A DNA stretch of 64,000 nucleotides from Adiantum capillus-veneris (Eukaryota > Streptophyta > Polypodiopsida > Polypodiales > Pteridaceae), in assembly GCA_014529385.2 (NCBI GenBank), contig CM043960.1:24962896-25026895 (forward strand), read 5' to 3'. Below the pieces are notes generated by a model, which saw only the letters and a program-made list of their open reading frames with translations, did not search any database and was not told the DNA's origin. Position 1 is the first letter of the stretch. Each line of letters begins with the position of its first letter. The translations under genes and the position numbers were made by a program. Of this stretch, positions 56,641-64,000 are shown piece by piece.

Positions 56641-57229
56641 TTATGAAGGAGGTACTTGAGTTTTTGCATTACTTAGTAGTCACATGGATTGATACATTAT
56701 AATTATGGATTGCGATGAGGCGTATGTGGCCAAACTTTAAAAAAAATTTGGGAGTGCAAACCTCATAGATCAACACATGGAAAGCCATGGAGCATTGATT
56801 GCAGCATATGGTCATTAGTAGACAATGTTTAGACTTTGGCATGTAGAAATAGAACGTTATAATAATGCACAATTCCTTGGGCACATCGTGTATTGCTGGA
56901 TAATTAAGTCAAAGCATGTATATGACTCTATCAATTACTTCTTTCTCATCATTGTAAGTGTGGAAATGTAATGTAAACTATTGTGGTAATGTGGTTTTAT
57001 TAGCAACTTGGTTAGGAAAATTGTTATAGAAGTATTTTTTTGCCAAATCAAGAACAAACCTTGTGTTGGTGTTAGCAAAGCGGAGCCCTACAACGCGTCG
57101 ATAAGGAGAAGCGTTAGGCGCACACGTAATGCTAAAACTGTAGCAAATGCATTAATGGTCATTGATATATAAATAGAGATACAAATTAGTAGTGATTAAA
57201 TTCCTTCTATGGTTCCACATGAAAAACCA
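56641..57229. other. Anonymous AT-rich stretch
   Basis: No gene seen. ATATATAAATAGAG near 57164 is TATA-like but no gene follows it. Confidence 0.4.
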
Positions 57230-58680
57230 ATTAAAAGATAACCTATCTTGGGCATTGTGTGTGGCCGAAATTATGGTTTGCATAGAAAGAGATAATTATG
57301 GTACCAAAAACATGAATTTTAGTGCAAGAAGAGAAAAACAAATTTCAATTCAAAAAGGGCTTTCTCTTGGTAAAGAGGAGCAAGTAGATTAGAAATTAAA
57401 CTACATAATCTTTGTATTTCTTGCATATTAAGAGCCGTATGGATTGTTGGTATCGACAGCAATATGGGCTTTCTCTAGGTAAAGAGGAACAAAGAGTTTC
57501 TTTAGTAAAAAAACTAAATAATCTTTATACTTCTAATATACTAATAGTGCATGTTTGGTGAGAGACAGTAGGATGCTAAGAAACTCGAATTTTGGGGCGA
57601 GAAGAAAAAACGTAGTGCAATTCATTGAGACTAGGTTTTGTAAATTCTCTTTGACCAATGAAACTTAGACCCCATATATCCATGCCGTGTACACCACACA
57701 AAGATTATCTTGCTCCATTTGGATCGATGTAAGTTCAATAAATGATGATGATGGCTTACAAAGAAAAAGGGGCTTTATCCCATTTTTTCCCAAACATACC
57801 ACAAAATTTATATATTTCTAATGTATTGAGATGGCATGTCTCAGTTCAAGCCATTTGGATACTTAAACTTGAATTTTGATGCAAAAAGAGAAAAATGTAG
57901 TGTAGTTCAGAGAAAAAAAATGTGTGCTATTGACACTTTTGAGATAGGGGTTTTCAACCAACTAAGAGTGTAACTCATATAGCCATGCCATGTACAACAC
58001 ACACTATTGATGTTCCTCCGTTTGGATCACTGCAAATCGAAAAGAGAGCAAAGGGTCTTTCTTCCATTAAGCAAGAACAAGGAGTTTCTTTGGCAAATGA
58101 ATGACAAAAGTTGTAATGTAATGAGAGGTCATGTCTGCTTTCAAGGCATTTAGACATTGAAGATTGGGGCAAAAAGTGCAAAACACAGTGCAATTCCAGA
58201 GAGATAGGAGGAATCCTGCAACAATTCCGTGAGAATTCTCTTTGGTCAACTAAATTTGGATCACTTATATCCATAAGATGTGCAACACACAAATTCAATC
58301 TTGCTTTGTTTGGATCGATGCAACTCTAAAAAATGGAAACGATGGAAAATCATGCTTTGGCTTTCAAAGAAAAAAGGGTTTTCTTCATTTGTTTCTTGAA
58401 CAGGGAGTTTCTTTGGCAAATAGACTTCAAAAGATGTATATTTCTAATCTATTGAGATGGCACAAACCAGCTAGACACTAAAAACTTGATTTTTGATGCA
58501 AAAAAATAAAAAGGCAGTGGAGTTCACAGAGAACAACGTGTCCTCGTAACACTCTCTAGAAAGTGTTTTTTAACCAACCAAGATTGGAACCCATACATCC
58601 ATGTCGTCTATAGCACACACTATTGGTGACGCTTTGTTTGTATCGTTGCAAATCCAAATAACAGCAAGACGATGAGAAGC
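57230..58680. repeat. Diverged tandem array, period about 290-330 bp
   Basis: Four to five units share ordered landmarks. CAT(A)TA(T/G)CCATG(C)C(G/A)TGTACA(C/A)CACACA lies at about 57673, 57977, 58266 and 58593. TTTGGATC(G/A)(A/C)TGCAA lies at about 57718, 58021, 58310 and 58638. (G)GAGTTTCTTTGGCAAAT, GAATTTTGATGCAAAAAGAGAAAAA and TTCTAAT(G/C)TATTGAGATGGCA recur in the same order. The units are too diverged for a young satellite and encode nothing recognisable. Confidence 0.7.
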
Positions 58681-60175
58681 GTAGTGTCTTTTTATTTTTT
58701 AAAGAGCAATTTTGGGGTGGATGGAGAAAACTCAAAATTTGGGGGCAAAGATTGAAAATGGAGTCATTTGTGCTAGTTTCCCAAGTTTTTGTTATTGAGG
58801 AGGAACAAGAAGTTTCTTCGGGACATTAAACGTCTCAAGAATCGATAAGAAAACCGGTACAAGAACTCACATTGAGGAACAATGGGTGTCAAAACTCTTC
58901 TAACTTTATGAGTTTCTTGTGAATAGCATTGTTAATCAAGTTCATTTCAGAGACCTTCAAATTTTTATAGATTTTTTGGGATCATTTTGACATATTTTAG
59001 AGCCAGTGTGGAAGTGGGTATATACATGAGGTTTTTGAAGTTAGACTTAGTTGCACAAAATAATGACATTGACTCTAGTAGTAAGTGATCAACTTATCCC
59101 ACAAATTTTCAACAAATTATTTTAGAGAATATATCCATGTGGTAGGGGTACCAGCTGGGGGAAATGGAAAAAGAAACAAAATCTGAGGTGATACCCTTTC
59201 GATAGCAAGCAAAAATAGAAATATTGTGTATAGCAAGCAGTAGTGATTAGTTTGAGTGAAAGGACAAGAGAAAAGGTGTGCGAGGCAGAGCAACCATGCG
59301 GCATGAACAAGCATGTAGGTCACGGATGTGGCATGAAGCTAGCAGCAAGTGGCATGAGAAATGGTGCAGGCCATTGATGCGGCAAGGGGATTGGTGGCTT
59401 GATTTTTTTAAAGAATGAGATTACTTCAACACCAACGTGGGTGCTCGTTTGCATGTTGTAGACTATCGGTGCTTAAGTTCAATGTCCTTGCTATCTAGCT
59501 TTGAATCCAATGAGCTCCCTATTTTTTGTAGGGAATCTTATTTGTCCAAATAAAGGCCCCAAGATAATGGAATTTATCCAAAATTTGTTTAATGAGAATG
59601 GAATAAGCTAGTAGGAGCCAATACTTTTAATTCCATGTGGAAGATGTCACAGTGAGAAAAAAAACAAAACAGATGTTTGCTCCTTCCCATTGCACTCTTC
59701 TTCAATTCCTCCATTCTAGTTACAAAGGCAAACCCTTTTGAGGTAACTCTTAGCCTCTTTCTTGAATTGAAGATTCATCAGTTTGTAGTTGAAGCACTTT
59801 TGCTACACACACAAGGCACATGCACACATTTTGGAACACTTGCTTTCATTGTGCTCCAAGGACACTCTAATAACTCAAACTTTTGGTGTCTTCCAAGGGG
59901 AGCAAAGGGCCCAATGCCGAGATCAAGCTACTGTAAGGACGGGAGAAGTTGTTCTATATTTTGCTTAAGCAATCATATTTATAACTTTTGATGTGTTTAT
60001 GGTGGTTCTAGCTAAGCTTCATTAACACTAAAAAAATAAGACTATTATTTAATTGTGCACACTCTTGAAAGTGGAGGGTTTGCCCCATGTTTGTGGTGCA
60101 AGATAGTGGCATATTCTTTGGACGTAATAACATTGTTCCAATGTTGGACATTGTTATTCTTACAATTGTTTGCAG
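58681..60175. other. Anonymous stretch
   Basis: Only a short plus-strand frame at 59677-59991 (HQFVVEALLLHTQGTCTHF, SSYCKDGRSCSIFCLSNH) stands out. No family is recognised and it is not called as a gene. Confidence 0.4.
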
Positions 60176-60622
60176 TGATGGGCTTAAGGAAGAGATGAAA
60201 GCCACGCATAAATCTCAGGTCCAGGAAGCTAGGTATGGGCAAGAGGTAAGCACACAAGCAAAGATTATCTAAGCGGTGGACCTTTGCATGGCCAACACTT
60301 TCATGTCTTCCTTGTGTGTAGGTGAATGGCATATTGTGCTTTGTGAATGTAAACTCTATCTTAGTTCAGCACTTTTGTGCACAATGCAACTCGACCAAGA
60401 TTCACCGCCAAGATAATGAGGAATTTTTCTCAATCTATTCCAAGGAGGAAATTGTGGTACTTGCTCCTAAGCTTGAAAGGAAAATCTTGTTGGACAATTG
60501 TGGTACATGTCCATCGAGTGGGTGACATAGTGGACTATGTCCTGAGCATTGAATCTACCAACATTGACTCGTATAAACAAAACATGTTTGATGCATGTGA
60601 GCTTATAGACTCTTCTTCATAG
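60176..60622 (+). pseudogene. Small spliced reading frame, family unknown
   Basis: A coding stretch DGLKEEMKATHKSQVQEARYGQE (60176-60245, after TTTGCAG) meets a GTAAGC donor. A 76 bp intron (60246-60321) ends TGTGTGTAG, and the frame continues in phase with VNGILCFVNVNSILVQHFCAQCNSTKIHRQ...EEIVVLAPKLERKI. Near 60490 the reading appears to move by one base to HRVGDIVDYVLSIESTNID..FDACELIDSSS, ending at a TAG at 60620-60622. CAQC may be part of a metal-binding site. The intact splice phase supports a former gene. Confidence 0.4.
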
Positions 60623-61170
60623 CTCTAAGTGCTCATTATTGACAAGGCCAGCCTTGTGACTAATTTTTATCAAAGAACCTAAAAAGGATCTAAGGCTCAA
60701 ATTCCCTCCCCATGTAGTTGCTTCCCTTTAGGAAAGGCTTTCAAAGCTTTGCAATGCTTGACACTATGTGGCCTTATTGTACTACGATCCTTATGTGTGG
60801 TACACACTTGGTACACATTTCTATGTTGCTCTTCTTCCCACAATAAATGCATAGTACCTTTATTCCTCTTGTCTTTATTCTGCTTGCAATGCATCAACCT
60901 ACTACCTTTTATTCTTTTCCAAAGAGAAACTTCCATGTATATATTTTCAAATATCTCTCTGGCCTTGCACATGTGTGCGTATATATTTGCTTATCTGAGT
61001 AATTGCTCCTGTTAGGCTTTGCACATCATTTGACACTCTCTTTCTCTCCCTCTCTCTCCACCTTTTCCTCTTTACTCTATACTTGTACAATTTGTTTTCG
61101 GACCGAGCTACAAGCATATTAGATATTGTGGTCCCTCTCGATTATCTCTATTCTGCAAAGAAACAATCAA
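60623..61170. other. Anonymous stretch
   Basis: No gene recognised; CT-rich near 61035-61070. Confidence 0.4.
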
Positions 61171-61171
61171 T

Positions 61172-61640
61172 ATGCAAATACATGAAGTGATGTCTACCTT
61201 TGAAACAGATGTAATAGCAACAACCATTAACCTACACACAATGCACCCTCTCACCATAATCACAATGTATCAAAATCCATCTAGCCCATTGCCCTTCTTT
61301 CTTCACTTGCCATCTAATATTTTGTCCCTTGCAATAGAGAATTCTCCTTCAATAATCCTAGGCAATTTTAACATAGACGCCACTTAAGAAACCCAAACCA
61401 CATAAAATTGCATGAGCTACTATCATCATTTTATTTTCACCAATGAATAGTAGAGAACACAACAATCTACAGGTCCACCTTAGACCACACCTCGACAATC
61501 AACAACTTATCCACCACTACCGTAGGGACTAACTACACATTTTGGTCACCATTCCACCACATACCTTTTCTTCCCATTCACCTAACCATCTCAACCCATT
61601 CACCTTTCTAGCACGCCATCATGACTCTTCACCTTGTTTT
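61172..61640 (+). pseudogene. Endonuclease/exonuclease/phosphatase-like fragment
   Basis: The reading TDVIATTINLHTMHPLTIITMY, then IENSPSIILGNFNIDAT, resembles the LINE or Helentron endonuclease segment with its GDFN motif (here GNFN, near 61356-61380). After a short interruption the plus strand reads TTIYRSTLDHTSTI and STTTVGTNYTFWSPFH, like the family's LDHIW and YWSDH blocks with the final Asp replaced. It is therefore a broken fragment. It is not close to the LINE-3 endonuclease. Whether it came from a LINE or a Helitron-type element cannot be told. Confidence 0.4.
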
Positions 61641-61855
61641 GTTTTTTAATGCCAGCCTAACTCTTCACATTGTTCATGAGACCATCAGGCCAATACTACC
61701 AACAAAGGTTGATAATTGTGCATCTTATACAATCAATGCTTCTCTATAAATAAACTATACACAAAAAATGATGTTTCTCAAAATTTCAAGAATATTGAGT
61801 TTTTAGTAGCTCCCACACCCACAATCAAACCAAAGGCCTTTTTGTTCTTTATAAG

Positions 61856-61858
<3 letters not shown>

Positions 61859-61905
<47 letters not shown>
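61859..61905. repeat. (CT)n microsatellite
   Basis: About 23 CT units. Confidence 0.95.
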
Positions 61906-61909
<4 letters not shown>

Positions 61910-62072
61910 ACCCCATGAGGGTTGCTTTTACCAAATTGATGGATATCCTTGCTTGTTTACCAGATGCAAGCTGAAAAAGAGTGTTGTTTGTTAGAAGACA
62001 CATAAAAAGCGCTCAAGCTGCATAGTATATGGAGATACTCAAAAATTTGATTGGCAACTGTAAATTTTAAAT

Positions 62073-62075
<3 letters not shown>

Positions 62076-62143
<68 letters not shown>

Positions 62144-62156
62144 ACTCGCGCGCGCG
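62076..62156. repeat. (CT)n(CA)n(CG)n compound microsatellite
   Basis: CT units (62076-62119), then CA (62120-62145), then CGCGCGCG. Confidence 0.95.
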
Positions 62157-64000
62157 TGAGTGCATGCGTGAGGGTTTTTGTTTGATGGGTATCCTGGGCA
62201 CTTTTCTCAAAGACAAGGAGAAAAGTGTGCACTTGCTAAAGATGCACACTTAATGGATATACTCAAAAAGTTGATGGGCTATCTTGCTCCCTAAACAAAG
62301 ACACCACCTCTCTCCATTTCTTTTTCTCTAAGTCTCTAAGCGGAGTTTTTCCAAATATTAAGTGGACTTTTTGGTGGCCACATAATCGCACTCATTTTCA
62401 CTTTGGAGGCCACATGAGCATGCTCGATTTTCTCTAACCTTACTTTTGTATGCGAGGTAGTGCTTGGTTTAGGGGAGGGTTCTCACCAGGATCAATTTCA
62501 TTAGCGAAGGCAGATTCTTGGAAGAGGATCCTAATCCTCATGGCAAGGGCTATTCATTCGGCATGGACTTTGTGTTCGCTTTCGCAGCGGAGGGTAAGAA
62601 AAGAACGAAGAAAGCCGTTGAAAATGCCTCCAGTCAAAACATGGGGTGAACATGTTCAGTCAGAACAAGGCTGAGGATGGATATATGATGCAGGCCAACT
62701 TCAGTCATGAGTTAGTGTTATAGAGCTTAAAGACATGTTGTGCTCTTTTGGTAACTCTATACTTTATGGGTCGGCAAACGTCTACCAAGGCTTATGGGAT
62801 TGGGTGGCAGTGTGGCGACGGATAACGGAAATGCGATATGTCATTTCACATCGGTTGGCAAAGTTTTATATGTGGTAGAGTGTCTTTTCAAGCACACGGT
62901 ACAAGATCTTGTGATCTGAGAAGGTGTCTAAGGGGGCTTTCTATTTTTCTTACACAATGCCATGGAGGCCCAGTTCTATCCAAATGAAGAGTTTATGAAA
63001 TTTTGCTTTTATACAATTTTCAATATACATCAGAGTTGTGGAAGCATTTGCATAGGGGTGAGTTCTCAGTGCTTGAACTAGCATGAAGTTTAGGCCATGA
63101 TCTGGATTGCATCCAAAGGTACCTAGCGACTGGTGCTCTCTCTGAATGGGTGATAGAAATGAAAGCGTACTCAAGAAAAATAACATTCTGGAGGGTGAAT
63201 ATAAGTGTACACTGCATTGCATGAATAGAAAAGAGAGAGACAGAATAGTGCATGGTAAAATAGAGTGCACAGAGACAAAGGAGAATGACAAAATAGAATC
63301 TTTAAATGCCCCATTTAAATGAAACAAAAAATCATGTATTAATGAAATAGCAATATTTGGTATACCATAATATCAAAATATAACAAAATGACTAGCAGAG
63401 CATCAGACCACGTGTGGGGATCGATCAGTCCACCCATCCACTTCCACTCTACTACGGACATAGAGAATTTCACTTTGTCCGGAGCGAGCCAGAACACTTC
63501 TAACCTACATGAGCCAGACATAGGCCGAGGTCACTTCGCCTCCCTCTATGAACTCGAGCTCTGAAAGGATCCCAAATACCAGTAGATGGTAGAGTATCAA
63601 CACCAACCATACCAGTTTAGGTGCCACGCCTCTTCGATGCCCAGCATTGGGTATTTAGGCAAAGTCAACGCAAGATCCTCGATGTGTTAGCCATGTAGGT
63701 CATTTAACCCCCGACGCACTACCGTGTAGATGAGCCTTTTTTTTTTAAAGAGACCTAGGCAACACCCTCATTCAGAAAATCCCTATGACCCTTTTATCTA
63801 AGACTAAGCATTGTAGGTGATCCTAGTCTTGTGGTGATGTTTCCATGAGAAACATAACACATAAGTCCAATCACAATAGTATCTTCCATATGCACAAACA
63901 ATCTTTTCCAAGCAGTCAAAGACTGTAGAGCATCTCTATCTTTACACGTCCACCATAAACCATCAAAATCACTTCATGATCTAACCAGAACCAAAAACCA
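62157..64000. other. Anonymous right flank
   Basis: No gene, RNA gene or complete element was recognised. A moderately GC-richer block at about 63400-63740 (many CCAC/CGA words, then a poly-T run near 63738) could be part of an unknown repeat. Confidence 0.4.

Noticed and set aside
63400-63740. tRNA-derived SINE at the right end
   Set aside because: No convincing A and B boxes and no duplicated flanks were found.

Overview
The window looks like repeat-dense nuclear DNA of a land plant. The evidence is Ty1/copia LTR retrotransposons primed by initiator-Met tRNA, L1-type LINEs, a DUF659-class hAT transposase, a SWIM-finger transposase-like gene, and very many long (CT)n/(AG)n tracts. No conserved single-copy host gene was recognised. 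A fern or other seed-free plant is a guess from the SWIM and LINE proteins; the sequence shown does not settle it. GC content is low apart from a few GC-rich islands near 11.6-12.0, 24.85-25.27 and 32.7-33.1 kb.

0-10.4 kb: a copia LTR with primer site at 0.54-0.77 kb; a plus-strand copia polymerase fragment (1.1-7.4 kb) split by a younger minus-strand copia with target duplications (element A, 1307-6854); then a second minus-strand copia (element B, to about 10.3 kb). 10.4-16.2 kb: microsatellites, a GC-rich foldback, three tandem SINE-like units, and the spliced 3' end of an unrecognised minus-strand gene. 16.2-24.0 kb: copia fragment C, split by a nearly whole copia D (18541-23723). 24.0-28.8 kb: purine-rich tandem repeats, a GC-rich minisatellite and a broken SWIM-finger transposase-like gene.

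28.8-47.1 kb is the most interesting part. It is a cluster of L1-like LINEs (LINE-1 and LINE-2 on plus, LINE-3 on minus), two ORF1-only elements resembling animal 'half LINEs', and one roughly 240 bp derivative. All share a 3' tail with a small hairpin followed by a (CT)n tract. Several also begin directly against a CT tract, so they form head-to-tail chains. A hAT element lies between the two chains, itself bordered by AG tracts.

47.1-64 kb: a second copy of the D family (copia E, 49275-54374, with target duplication), long anonymous stretches with short broken reading frames, a diverged array of roughly 300 bp tandem repeats (57.2-58.7 kb), a small spliced reading frame at 60.2-60.6 kb, and an endonuclease-like fragment at 61.2-61.6 kb. 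The genes are mobile-element genes and do not form a pathway; their shared logic is nesting and tail-to-tract insertion.
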